Shown here in pieces: positions 6,854-15,380 of a stretch of 15,565 nucleotides of DNA. Each line of letters opens with the position of its first letter. The stretch's first letter is position 1. The notes below the pieces were generated by a model. The model was given only the letters and a program-made list of their open reading frames with translations. It did no database searches and had not been told where the DNA came from. The position numbers were made by a program, and so were the translations under genes. Source of the stretch: Erythrobacter sp. (GTDB taxonomy: Bacteria; Pseudomonadota; Alphaproteobacteria; Sphingomonadales; Sphingomonadaceae); contig JANQTR010000136.1 of NCBI GenBank assembly GCA_030731635.1, forward strand, positions 1-15,565. Reading direction: 5' to 3'.

Positions 6854-7660
6854 ATGTCGGCTTTGGACGGAGAGATCCGCGATCTGATGCGTTTTGCGGC
6901 GCAGCGTTCGATGCTGCCGCGCTTCCGCCAGCTCGCCGCGCATGAGATCGAGATGAAGGGCACAGACGATCCCGTCACCATCGTTGACCGCGAGGTCGAG
7001 GCGTTCCTGACCGAAGCCTTGACCAAACTTGCCCCCGGCGTCGCAGTGGTGGGAGAAGAAGCCGTCCACGCCGACAAATCGGTGCTCGATCACCTATCGG
7101 GCCAGTGCTGGATCATCGATCCTCTGGATGGCACGGCCAACTTTGCCGAAGGCAAGGAGCCGTTCGGGATAATCATTGCACTCGCCGACGCTGGCCGCGC
7201 GGTGGCGGGATGGATCTATGATCCGAACAAGGACCGCTTTTGCCACGCCCGTGCGGGAGAAGGTGCCTTTGTCGACGGCGCGCGCATCACCGCGCGCACA
7301 ACCGGGCAAGCGTGTCCGGTCACTGCGGTCAGCCGGATTTTCCTCACACCCGAACAATCAGCAATGGTCGATGCCAAGCTGGCACCGCACTACACGCTGG
7401 TCGACATTCCGCGCTGCGCTGCCGAGCAGTACCCGCGCCTCGCGCTGGGCGAAAACGACGTGTCCAGTTTCAAGCGCACGCTTGCATGGGATCACGCCGC
7501 AGGCATTCTGTGGCTCAACGAAGCGGGTGGCAAGGCAGCCCGGCTCGATGGCAGCGAATACCGGGTGGACGAACACGGCCGAGACGACACCCTCAAGGGC
7601 CTCGTCGGCGCGTCCAGCCCCGCGATATGGGATGAATTTGTCGCGCGGGTGATGGGCTAG
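6854..7660 (+). CDS. Inositol monophosphatase family protein (possible histidinol-phosphatase)
   Basis: The 268-residue protein has the metal-dependent phosphatase signatures of the IMPase fold: GEEAV with Glu68/Glu69, IIDPLDGTANF at 87-97 with the metal-binding Asp89, Asp92 and catalytic Thr94, and AWDHAAG at 211-217 with Asp213. Such enzymes use Mg2+ to hydrolyse inositol-1-phosphate, 3'-phosphoadenosine 5'-phosphate, fructose-1,6-bisphosphate or, in several alphaproteobacteria, histidinol phosphate (HisN type). The motifs do not separate these. The partner argJ makes an amino-acid pathway role attractive, but that is inference. The start is uncertain. I chose ATG 6854, which gives MSALDGEIRD. 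A GTG at 6839 in the same frame overlaps the argJ TGA as GTGA and would add five residues by translational coupling. Neither has a strong Shine-Dalgarno. A strong hairpin terminator follows eight bases after the TAG. Confidence 0.9.
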   Translation: MSALDGEIRDLMRFAAQRSMLPRFRQLAAHEIEMKGTDDPVTIVDREVEAFLTEALTKLAPGVAVVGEEAVHADKSVLDHLSGQCWIIDPLDGTANFAEGKEPFGIIIALADAGRAVAGWIYDPNKDRFCHARAGEGAFVDGARITARTTGQACPVTAVSRIFLTPEQSAMVDAKLAPHYTLVDIPRCAAEQYPRLALGENDVSSFKRTLAWDHAAGILWLNEAGGKAARLDGSEYRVDEHGRDDTLKGLVGASSPAIWDEFVARVMG

Positions 7661-7668
7661 AAACCCCT

Positions 7669-7704
7669 CGTCATCCCGGGCCAGGCCCGGGATGACGCGT
7701 TTTT
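7669..7704 (+). terminator. Large perfect palindrome with T-tract between convergent genes (terminator, REP-like repeat)
   Basis: Bases 7669-7682 (CGTCATCCCGGGCC) and 7684-7697 (its exact reverse complement) form 14-bp arms around a single A at 7683. They are followed after two bases by five T residues at 7700-7704. This is a strong intrinsic terminator for the argJ-phosphatase transcript. It also lies at the end of trxA coming the other way, but in that direction only three T residues follow the hairpin. The TCATCCCGGG...CCCGGGATGA core resembles, from memory, a short palindromic repeat scattered between genes in many alphaproteobacterial genomes. Only one copy is present here, so the repeat claim cannot be tested in this window. 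Confidence 0.8.
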
Positions 7705-8024
7705 CAAAGTTCGCTTTCGAGCCAGGCCTTCAATTGCCCCTTGGGTGCGGCGCCCAGTTTGCGCGCTACAGCTTCGCCGTTCTTGAACAACACCATCAGC
7801 GGGATCGACTGCACGCCCATCTGCGCTGCGATGTCGGTGTTTTCCATGATATCGATCTTGGCGATCCGCACTTGCCCGGCCAACTCCTCGCTGATTTCCT
7901 CCAGCGCTGGCGCGATCATCTTGCACGGCCCGCACCAGTCTGCCCAGAAATCGACCAGCACGGGGGTATCGCTGTCGAGCACATCAGCCTGAAAGCTGGC
8001 ATCGGTGACGTTGACGGTGGCCAT
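7704..8024 (-). CDS. trxA: Thioredoxin 1
   Basis: This is a 106-residue classical thioredoxin, the small cytoplasmic protein that reduces disulfides in ribonucleotide reductase, PAPS reductase, peroxidases and others using electrons from thioredoxin reductase. The active site is WCGPCK, with Cys31 and Cys34, after VLVDFWAD. The cis-proline loop is SIPLMVLF with Pro75. The length is exactly that of the family. The ATG at 8024 is chosen because AGGAG lies about nine bases upstream. An upstream GTG at 8078 would add 18 residues that do not fit. It starts 72 bases after the addA stop, so it may be read with addAB, but it also has a candidate promoter of its own. Its TGA touches the T-tract of the shared terminator hairpin. 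Confidence 0.97.
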   Translation of the reverse strand: MATVNVTDASFQADVLDSDTPVLVDFWADWCGPCKMIAPALEEISEELAGQVRIAKIDIMENTDIAAQMGVQSIPLMVLFKNGEAVARKLGAAPKGQLKAWLESEL

Positions 8025-8048
8025 TATCGTGTTCTCCTGTTGGCGCGC

Positions 8049-8078
8049 AGCATATGAGCGGCGGGCGTTGCAATGCAA
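8049..8078 (-). promoter_or_regulatory. Candidate sigma-70-type promoter of trxA
   Basis: On the minus strand TTGCAT (complement of 8073-8078) and TATGCT (complement of 8049-8054) are separated by 18 bases, 25 bases before the trxA ATG. Each hexamer matches four of six consensus positions. This would let trxA be expressed independently of the addAB operon, which makes sense for an abundant housekeeping protein. The match could be chance. Confidence 0.3.
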
Positions 8079-8096
8079 TCTAATGCGCCGCCTTGT

Positions 8097-11000
8097 TCAC
8101 TCAATAGCGATCGGGACATAGGTTTGCTGCGGGGTCTCCAACTCAGGCTTGTACCGCGCCAAGGCTTCGGGGTCGAGATCGAACAAGACCGGGGCATGGG
8201 TGTATAGCACCCCTGCCCGCACTTCACGCCCCGGATAGATCGCATCAAGCGCGGCGACATAGGCCGCCATCTGGCGCAGAGTTGCAGCCGGGATCGCGCC
8301 AGCATGCGCAGGCGGGCGGCGAGTGGTCTTGAAATCCACCACGGTTATGCGCGCTTCTTCAATGTGCAGGCGATCCACAGTGCCTGCCACGACCACCCCG
8401 CCAACCGTCGCTGCCAGCGGGACTTCGGCCAGCGCTTGCGCAGAGAACAGCGCAGCAAAATCGGGATGATCAAGCACGCCGACGGCAGAAGCGAGCATCT
8501 CCTCGCGAACCGCCTGCGCCAGATCATCCGCCTGCCGCGCAAGCCAGCTGCGGGCCGTTTCGACGCGGTCAGCCGCGGGCACATCGGGCAGGCGTTCAAG
8601 CAATCGGTGGATCAGGCTACCGCGCCGCGCCGCATCGCGTGCGGCATCGGGCGCAAGCGGCGGCTGAGCCCCACTATCTTCGCCCACATTGGACGGCGCA
8701 AGCGGGCGCGGCGGGCGCGGTTCAGGGCCAATCGGCGTCACCATCCAACTTGGCCAATCGGCCGCAGCGCCGCAATCTTCAAGCACCGCGACGTCGGGCA
8801 CCAAAGAATCAGCGCGGCGGCCCCATTCCTTGCGCCAATACCAGACGGGATCGTCCAGTTCGTCCGTTTCGAACAGCGGGACGAGCCGGGCGTACCAGCT
8901 GTCTTCGTGCGGCACGCCCTTCTTTGCTTCATTCTTGTTGAGCGAGCCGCCGATGAACAGTGCCTCTTCAGCGCGGGTCAGCGCGACATAGAGCAGCCGC
9001 CAATGCTCCTGCATCGCCGCTTGCTTCGCGGCTTCTTGCGCCTCGGCCAGCCGCTGCTTACGCTCGCCAGTGTTCAGCGGTGGCAAAGGTACCTTGCGCA
9101 CCCTGTCGGGATCAGACTCGAGCGAGAAAGCATCGTCATCAAGTGTCAGATCCTTCGGATCGCCCGGCGCGCCAGTGGCATCGGCCAGGATCACGATCGG
9201 CGCCTGTAATCCCTTTGATCCATGCACAGTCATCACCCGCACCTGACCGGTGGCGCTGTCCGAATCGCGCTTGATATCGCCGGTTCCCGCATCAAACCAC
9301 TGGAGGAAACCCGCTAGACTCGACCAGTGCTCGGCCTCGAACACAAAGGCAGCGTTGACCAGTTCATCGAGCGGGTCGTTCGCCTCGCTCCCCAACCGCG
9401 CAATCAGCCGCGCCCTGCCTTGCCACGGTCCGGTCAACAGCCAGCTGATCAACGCCTGCGGGGTCTGGTAGTCGGCAAGCCGCAGCAACTCGCGCAACCT
9501 TTCCGCAGTTTCGAGCACCTGTCGCGGCGCGTCATCGCGGCGCAGATGATCCCAGAGGCGCACCTTGTCCGGCCGCGGCACGTGGGCAAGAATATCGTCC
9601 TGAGTCCACCCGATCAGCGGCGAGGCGAGCAGGTTCGCCAGACTGAGATCATCCAACGGCTGTGCTGCAAACCGCAGCGCGGCAAGCACATCCTTGACCG
9701 CCAGCGGCGCGCCCAGCCGCAGCCGATCAACCCCCGCCACCGGCACGCCGCGCGCATACAGCTTTGCGACGATCTGCACTGCCAGTTCCTTGCGCTGGCG
9801 TACCAGCACCATGATGTCGCCTGCCTGCGCGTTGCGACGCCCGCCCTTTTCAAGCACGAAAGGCTCACCATCGGGACTGAGCCAGCGTTGCACCTGCTGC
9901 GCGATTTTATCGGCGAGCATCGTGTCATGGCGTGGCAGCCAGTCGTGTTGCTCGCTCTCGCTGCTGCTGTGATCGTCGTCGTCATCCTCGGTCTCGCTCT
10001 TGTCTGGCACGACCGGCGGCCACAGGGTGACGAGACCCGGGCGATCATCGCCCTTGTGCTCCGACGGCGCCTTGTCGAGCCCGAAGGCACCAAACCCCAG
10101 CAACGCGATCATCCGGTTGACGAATTCGAGCACAACGTTGGCGGTGCGGAATGATTGGCCCAGATCGAGATCGCGCCAAACCGGCTCCCGACGGTTGATC
10201 CGCGCGGCCCGGATGCCATCGCGCGCTTGCATTATCCGCGCTTCAACCTTGTTTTTGGCGCGAGCAAAATTTTCGGGGCTGGTGCCCTGAAACCCGAAAA
10301 TCGCCTGCTTGTAATCACCCACGGTGAAGATCGTCCGCAGCTTGTCGCCGCGCGCGCCTTCGCCGCTGAAGAAATCGTCGATCAGCGCAAAGACGATGTC
10401 CCATTGGCTTTGGTTGGTGTCCTGCGCTTCATCGATCAGGATGTGATCGAAATGGCGGTCTAGCTTGTAGCGGATCCAGTCAGCCGCTTCGGAATTGCCG
10501 AGCAGATGCGCGGCCTTGCGGATCAGGTCGGCAAAATCGAGCAGGCCTTCGCGGGACTTGCGCGCTTCCCAACGCAACGCAAAAGCGCGCCCGATTTCGA
10601 GCGCTGCGGTCACAATTTCTGCGGTGGCGAGCAGGCTTTGACGTTCGTCGGCCTGCACCAATGCGTCAGCCACAGCTTGCTGATGGGCTACAAAACTCGG
10701 ATCGAACTTTGCTGCGTGCCGAAGATTGCCATTGGGTAGCAGCTTGGCATTCACGACCGTGCCGATTAGGCAGCCCTGCGCGCCAGCACGATCAACATGA
10801 TCAAGTTGCAGCCAGTGCTCAATCGCACTGATCGACGCGTCACCTGCAGGCTTACCCCACAACTTGAGCGCGGTCTGGATCGCCAGCAATTGATCGTCGG
10901 GAAACAGATCAGGATCGAGCGGCTCGCTGGCCCATTGTGCGCCAGCGTCAGCGGGCATCCCCAGCATCTGCCGCACTCGCGCATCCATCGGCGATTGCCA

Positions 11001-11645
11001 TGCCGCGGTGCCGTGCCACAGGTCATGCGCATCGGCGGCGCGCATCAACCACTTTTGCAGCGCGCTGGGTTCCTTGCGGGTCGTGAAAAGTGTGATCGCA
11101 CCCAGCAGTCGGCTGTCCTGCGTCGCTTCTGCCTCTTCAATCAGATCGGTCAGCACTCCGCGCGCCAGCAGGTCCCGGCTGCGATCATCCATCACCCGCG
11201 TCCCCGGCGCAAGCTCGGCTTCCTCGGGGAAATTGCCGATCAGGAACTGCGCAAAGGCGTGGATCGTATCGATCCGGAGGCCTCCGCCCGGGCAATCGAG
11301 CACGCTGGCAAACAGGCTGCGTGCGCGCTCCTGCGTGGCCGGGCCAATGTCAGCGCCCAGATTTTCCAGCTCCTTGGCCAGCATGCCGGCCGGCAGCCTC
11401 ACCCATCGCGCCAGCACGGCGTTGATGCGGTTCGCCATTTCCGCTGCCCCTGCCTTGGTAAAGGTCAGGCACAGGATCTGCGACGGCGCGACATCTTCGC
11501 GCAGCAACAATCGCAGCACCCGTGCGGACAGCACCTGCGTCTTGCCTGTCCCGGCCGAGGCGGAGAGCCACACATTGTCATCCGGATCGGCAGCTTGCAG
11601 CTGGTTGCCGTGCAGCGGATAGACCTGACCCCCGCCCCCGCTCAT
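8097..11645 (-). CDS. addA: Double-strand break repair helicase-nuclease subunit AddA
   Basis: The 1182-residue protein is the UvrD-like helicase and 3'-strand nuclease subunit of AddAB, which resects double-strand breaks and loads RecA. Helicase motifs in order are Walker A SASAGTGKT at 28-36, TFTKAGAAEM at 61-70, ILIDEAQD at 402-409, VGDYKQAIFGFQG at 442-454, VMTVHGSKGLQ at 804-814, and LLYVALTRAEEALF at 884-897. The C-terminal RecB-type nuclease has RGSLIHRLLE (His1013), GTVDRL (Asp1091), VVDFKTT (Asp1104, Lys1106) and QMAAY (Gln1125, Tyr1129), so both activities look intact. A very acidic serine-rich insert sits at about 550-566. The ATG at 11645 overlaps the addB stop as ATGA. An upstream start at 11681 would add 12 poorly fitting residues inside addB. 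It matches the alphaproteobacterial AddA subfamily. Confidence 0.97.
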   Translation of the reverse strand: MSGGGGQVYPLHGNQLQAADPDDNVWLSASAGTGKTQVLSARVLRLLLREDVAPSQILCLTFTKAGAAEMANRINAVLARWVRLPAGMLAKELENLGADIGPATQERARSLFASVLDCPGGGLRIDTIHAFAQFLIGNFPEEAELAPGTRVMDDRSRDLLARGVLTDLIEEAEATQDSRLLGAITLFTTRKEPSALQKWLMRAADAHDLWHGTAAWQSPMDARVRQMLGMPADAGAQWASEPLDPDLFPDDQLLAIQTALKLWGKPAGDASISAIEHWLQLDHVDRAGAQGCLIGTVVNAKLLPNGNLRHAAKFDPSFVAHQQAVADALVQADERQSLLATAEIVTAALEIGRAFALRWEARKSREGLLDFADLIRKAAHLLGNSEAADWIRYKLDRHFDHILIDEAQDTNQSQWDIVFALIDDFFSGEGARGDKLRTIFTVGDYKQAIFGFQGTSPENFARAKNKVEARIMQARDGIRAARINRREPVWRDLDLGQSFRTANVVLEFVNRMIALLGFGAFGLDKAPSEHKGDDRPGLVTLWPPVVPDKSETEDDDDDHSSSESEQHDWLPRHDTMLADKIAQQVQRWLSPDGEPFVLEKGGRRNAQAGDIMVLVRQRKELAVQIVAKLYARGVPVAGVDRLRLGAPLAVKDVLAALRFAAQPLDDLSLANLLASPLIGWTQDDILAHVPRPDKVRLWDHLRRDDAPRQVLETAERLRELLRLADYQTPQALISWLLTGPWQGRARLIARLGSEANDPLDELVNAAFVFEAEHWSSLAGFLQWFDAGTGDIKRDSDSATGQVRVMTVHGSKGLQAPIVILADATGAPGDPKDLTLDDDAFSLESDPDRVRKVPLPPLNTGERKQRLAEAQEAAKQAAMQEHWRLLYVALTRAEEALFIGGSLNKNEAKKGVPHEDSWYARLVPLFETDELDDPVWYWRKEWGRRADSLVPDVAVLEDCGAAADWPSWMVTPIGPEPRPPRPLAPSNVGEDSGAQPPLAPDAARDAARRGSLIHRLLERLPDVPAADRVETARSWLARQADDLAQAVREEMLASAVGVLDHPDFAALFSAQALAEVPLAATVGGVVVAGTVDRLHIEEARITVVDFKTTRRPPAHAGAIPAATLRQMAAYVAALDAIYPGREVRAGVLYTHAPVLFDLDPEALARYKPELETPQQTYVPIAIE

Positions 11646-14600
11646 GCCGCCTCTCCCGCATCGCTCAATGTCGCGATCCATTCTTCCAAACGCATTAGCT
11701 GATCATAGTCAGTATAGCCCTGATAATCCGGGTTTTCGCGCGCTCTAAAGGGTTCGGCGCCCTTGATGTAATCCCGGATCGCTTCGGCGAGCTTGTCTGC
11801 GTGGTGGGGCAGAAACTCTTCGAGGGGCAAGCCGCGCTCGCGCGATTCCAGCTTGAGCGGGCTCTGGCGCTTGCCGAACTCATCATCCTTCTTGCCGAAC
11901 GACCAATATTCGAACCGCGTCGCAATTCCCGCAGGAACACCGTCCTTGGCAAAGCCCCCGGCGCCGCCAATCAGCCCGAGCAGGCCAAGCTGGAGCGCAA
12001 AGCCCGCCGTGACCTCTTTCTTGCTCGGCACACGCCCGGTCTTGTAGTCGACGATGGCGAGTGTGCCGTCGGGCAGTCGGTCGATCCGGTCGGCGCGGCC
12101 GATGACCTTCACTCCCTCAAATGTCATCACGCCTGACGCCTCGCTCGCCAGCAACGTCCGGCCCTCTGCGGCATCTTGATCAATCCACGCCTCAAACCGC
12201 TCCAGCGCCGCAATCAGGCGCGGTTGCCACAGCGCGCGGAACAACGGATGAACCCGCTCGGCAGCGAATTGTGCGGCAGCAAAAGGCGCGATCGGCAGGG
12301 CCGGATCAGCGGTGCGCGCCCTGTGCCACTTGTCGAGGATATCGTGCACCAGCGTTCCCCGAAGCGCAGGATCACTGAACGGATCGGCGGCCAGCGAATC
12401 AAGCCGCTTCAAACCCAAGATCGCCTGCGCATAAAACTGGTAGGGGTCGCCCAGCAGCCGGTCTAACGCGGTGACCTTGATCGCGACATCGCGCAGGGCA
12501 GGTGCAGGTTCGGGCGCGGGGCGCGGATAGGCATCTGCTCTGGGGCGTTCGCGGTCGAGATGGGGAAGCAGCAGTGGGATTGCCGTCTCGCGGTGCTCTA
12601 TCGCCAGATCATCACCCAGCAGCGCCTCGACTCGCAGCAGAAAACGTGATGGCAGTGTCGGCCCCTCGGCATCGCGCAAGGCTCGGCTGAGCACCACCTG
12701 CGGCGCGCCCAAGGCTCCGGCAAGGTCGTGCGCAGCCAGGCCGATCCGGAACTCCGCCCCCGGCACCCCCAACGCACGCAGGATCGCCGGCGCGAGTAAA
12801 GGCTCAGCCGCGGGCGGCTGCGGCCAGCTGCCTTCGTTAAGCCCGGCGCAGATCACCAGATCAGCCCGCGCCATGCGTGCTTCGAGCAGGCCGTAGACCG
12901 CAACGCGCGGATGCCCGCCATAGCCGGGCCGCACCGCGATCTCATCCATCACATCGCGCAAAATCCCTGCGATATCAGCTGTTTCTATCTGCGTGCCAAG
13001 CATTTCGGCATGGCCGCGCAATTCCTCAATCAGGGTGCCAAGCGCGCGGCCATCCTCCCGCTCCCAAACCAGTGTCCCTGCGAAAGTTTCAGCCGCCGCA
13101 GAAAGCACGCCCAGCGCGTCAGCCAACCCAATCTGTTGCGGCCAATCGGCGAGCGGCGCGATCAGCGCTTCCGCTTCGGCCCACCAGTCTGCCACATCGG
13201 CCTTTTCTGCCGCCACGCGCAGCGAATCCAGCCCTGGCGCGATGGCAGGCCCACGCAACTGCCGGTCAAAGGCGCGCAAGCCAGTAAGCCACGCGCGACG
13301 CGCCGCACCATCGCTACCGCGCACCAGCGGATGGCCAAAGGCAGCGACCAGATTACCGGGATCAGGACCATGTGCGGCAATCTCGGCCAACAGCCCCAGC
13401 AGGCGGCCCGCCGGGGTCAGCGCCAGCGGGCGGCCCGCACTGTCATCGGCCGTGATGTTCCAGCGCGCCAGATGCTGCGTCACCCGCCGCGCCAAACCGC
13501 GATCAGCCGTGACCACGGCAACGCGTTGTTCGGGCTGTTCCAGCGCCTCGCGCACTATCAGCGCAATCGCCTGCGCTTCGATTTCAATGGTGGCGCTGCT
13601 CAGCAGCCGCACCCCAGCCAGGCGGCGCTCACTCGCGTCCAGCTTTGCCCAAGACCGGCTCGCTTGTGGCGGCAGAAACACCGCAGAGATGGCGCGACTG
13701 CGCACCGGTTCGGATGCGGCAGCGCCGCGCCGGTGCCATTGCTGGACCTCAGCACGGTTTATGCCCATGCGGTTCAGTAGCAATTTGAGGTGATATTGTG
13801 GGTGGGTCGGTGCGTCGTCGGCGCCAAATACCGTGCCATCGGGTTCAGCCGCCGCGCCTGCCGGGCCAAGCTCGTCCCACGCCGCTTCGTCCATCGCCAG
13901 ATCAAGGTCGGGCAGCACCACTGCGCCCTGCGGCAGATCGGCCACGACCCGCAGCAACCGCGCCAATGCAGGTGACGCACTCGTCACCCCGGCGGCGACA
14001 ATCGGATGCGGCGGCGGTGCATCCTTCCACCGGCGCGCGGCACGATCGAACAGCAGGTTGCGTCGGGTGGCAGCGTCAACCTCGCCGTGCGCATCAAGTT
14101 CCGACTGCCAGCGGACATTAACCTGAGCGAACAGGCGAATGGCGCGCTCCCAATGGCTTGCTACATTCGCGACACTTTCGCGCACTGGCTCACTCAACAG
14201 ATCGCCAGCCTGCTTTTCCTCAACCAGCAGCTTGTCGATGGTTCGGGCAATGTCGCGCGCCAGATTGAGGCGCGCCCGGCCGGGCAGCGGCTCCATCCCA
14301 TCGCTACGGCGCACCTCGGCAATCAGCCGGTCAAGCGCCAGCCAGCGACGCACCGGATCACAGGCAGGCGGAATATCCACCGCGCCAAGCGGATCTAGCG
14401 CTGCGCCAAGTTTCTCATCAAGATCAAGATCACCCACCGCAATCATACGCGGCATCAAGAGCCCGCTTTCGCCTGCTTCCCCGGCGTGGCGGATGAAGGC
14501 TTCGGACAGGGTGCGCGCGGCGCGGCTCGACGGCACCAGCAGTGTCAACCGCGCGAGGCCGAAACCCGGTTCGCGGTACCGCGGCACCAACCCTGCGACC

Positions 14601-14671
14601 AGCGCATCGGCAAACCCGCGGTGCGCGGCGATGGAATAAACCAGCGGGCCTGCGCGGCGCGGCTCAGCCAC
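11642..14671 (-). CDS. addB: Double-strand break repair nuclease subunit AddB, alphaproteobacterial type
   Basis: The 1009-residue AddB partners AddA. In the complex it recognises Chi-like sequence and cuts the 5' strand. The N-terminal inactivated helicase part begins GPLVYSIAAHRGFADALVAG and contains LTLLVPSSRAARTL near 43-54, where a classical Walker A would otherwise sit. The C-terminal nuclease has RGTLVHDIL (His776), GRADRID at 858-864, IVDYKTG (Asp875, Lys877) and FALQLGL (Gln894). No cluster of cysteines surrounds the nuclease, so the Fe-S staple known from Bacillus AddB is absent. I chose the GTG at 14671, which gives an AEPRRAGPLVYS start and has GAGGAGG about nine bases upstream. 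The longer frame to 14815 runs back through the upstream nucleotidyltransferase gene. The start overlaps the upstream stop by eight bases, and the stop overlaps the addA ATG, so translation of all three is probably coupled. Confidence 0.95.
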   Translation of the reverse strand: MAEPRRAGPLVYSIAAHRGFADALVAGLVPRYREPGFGLARLTLLVPSSRAARTLSEAFIRHAGEAGESGLLMPRMIAVGDLDLDEKLGAALDPLGAVDIPPACDPVRRWLALDRLIAEVRRSDGMEPLPGRARLNLARDIARTIDKLLVEEKQAGDLLSEPVRESVANVASHWERAIRLFAQVNVRWQSELDAHGEVDAATRRNLLFDRAARRWKDAPPPHPIVAAGVTSASPALARLLRVVADLPQGAVVLPDLDLAMDEAAWDELGPAGAAAEPDGTVFGADDAPTHPQYHLKLLLNRMGINRAEVQQWHRRGAAASEPVRSRAISAVFLPPQASRSWAKLDASERRLAGVRLLSSATIEIEAQAIALIVREALEQPEQRVAVVTADRGLARRVTQHLARWNITADDSAGRPLALTPAGRLLGLLAEIAAHGPDPGNLVAAFGHPLVRGSDGAARRAWLTGLRAFDRQLRGPAIAPGLDSLRVAAEKADVADWWAEAEALIAPLADWPQQIGLADALGVLSAAAETFAGTLVWEREDGRALGTLIEELRGHAEMLGTQIETADIAGILRDVMDEIAVRPGYGGHPRVAVYGLLEARMARADLVICAGLNEGSWPQPPAAEPLLAPAILRALGVPGAEFRIGLAAHDLAGALGAPQVVLSRALRDAEGPTLPSRFLLRVEALLGDDLAIEHRETAIPLLLPHLDRERPRADAYPRPAPEPAPALRDVAIKVTALDRLLGDPYQFYAQAILGLKRLDSLAADPFSDPALRGTLVHDILDKWHRARTADPALPIAPFAAAQFAAERVHPLFRALWQPRLIAALERFEAWIDQDAAEGRTLLASEASGVMTFEGVKVIGRADRIDRLPDGTLAIVDYKTGRVPSKKEVTAGFALQLGLLGLIGGAGGFAKDGVPAGIATRFEYWSFGKKDDEFGKRQSPLKLESRERGLPLEEFLPHHADKLAEAIRDYIKGAEPFRARENPDYQGYTDYDQLMRLEEWIATLSDAGEAA

Positions 14672-15380
14672 CGTGGAGCGCCTCCTCAGTCGGGCGGATA
14701 GCTTGGGGCGTGCCGACTTCGAACCAAAGGCCGGTGAAACTGATGCCGAACAGCCGCCCTTCCTCCATCGCCCGGTTCCAAAGCAGGTTGGTCGAAAACG
14801 CGCCCTCGGGCGCATCGCGCATCAGCCGGTGCGACACCAGTTGAATGCCCGTGTAAATGAACGGCGCAATCCGTCCGTCGCGACGGCGCGAGAGTTTGCC
14901 CAGCGGATCCATGTGGAAATCGCCCGGCCCGTTGAAATTGATCGCCCGCGCATGCGGCACCACAAGCAACAGCGCGTCCATCGCTGCGGAGTTCCAGCGA
15001 CGCGACAGATCGTTGAACGCGCTTTTGGGCCCATCGAGCCAGATATTATCGGCGTTGAGAGCAAAGAAGGGGTCGGGCAGATCGGGGAGCGCTTTTGCCA
15101 TCCCGCCGCCGGTTTCAAGCAACAGCGCCCGCTCGTCCGACACCGTGACCTTGGGCGCGCTGCGGGCCAGCACGTGCGCTTCAAGTGCGTCAGCGAGGTA
15201 ATGGACATTGACCACCGCGCGCGCGATGCCCGCCTCGCCCAGCCGATCAAGCGCGTGATCGATCAACGCCTTGCCCGCCACCCGCACCAACGGCTTGGGC
15301 TGGCTCGCGGTGAGCGGACGCATTCGCTTGCCCAGCCCTGCGGCCAGAATCATCGCGGTGTCGGAAGCGAGCGCGGTCAT
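14664..15380 (-). CDS. murU: Nucleotidyltransferase family protein, probable N-acetylmuramate-1-phosphate uridylyltransferase
   Basis: The 238-residue protein has the sugar-phosphate nucleotidyltransferase fold. Residues 11-31 hold the UTP-binding signature ILAAGLGKRMRPLT followed by QPKPL; ETGGGMAKALPDL is at 89-101; the metal-binding NADN is at 109-112; and FEVGTPQAI is near the C-terminus. The size and these motifs fit MurU, which converts MurNAc-1-phosphate and UTP to UDP-MurNAc in the recycling route that bypasses MurA. Related enzymes make GDP-mannose or dTDP-glucose, but the small size and the upstream AmgK-like kinase favour MurU. The ATG at 15380 overlaps the upstream stop as ATGA. 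A second Met at residue 10 is less likely. Its end carries the ribosome site of addB. The symbol is by family and context, not proven. Confidence 0.85.
   Translation of the reverse strand: MTALASDTAMILAAGLGKRMRPLTASQPKPLVRVAGKALIDHALDRLGEAGIARAVVNVHYLADALEAHVLARSAPKVTVSDERALLLETGGGMAKALPDLPDPFFALNADNIWLDGPKSAFNDLSRRWNSAAMDALLLVVPHARAINFNGPGDFHMDPLGKLSRRRDGRIAPFIYTGIQLVSHRLMRDAPEGAFSTNLLWNRAMEEGRLFGISFTGLWFEVGTPQAIRPTEEALHGG

Noticed and set aside
8304..11702. Several long plus-strand frames (8304-9209, 9327-10154, 10797-11702)
   Set aside because: They are shadows of addA. None has a family motif, and the addA frame holds every helicase and nuclease motif without a break.
12911..13793. Two overlapping plus-strand frames of 266-289 codons
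   Set aside because: They are antisense to addB, Arg/Ala/Ser-rich with no domain signature.
14672..14815. Longer addB start upstream, giving 1057 codons
   Set aside because: The extension is a shadow of the murU coding sequence. A GTG at 14671 with GAGGAGG upstream gives the expected N-terminus.
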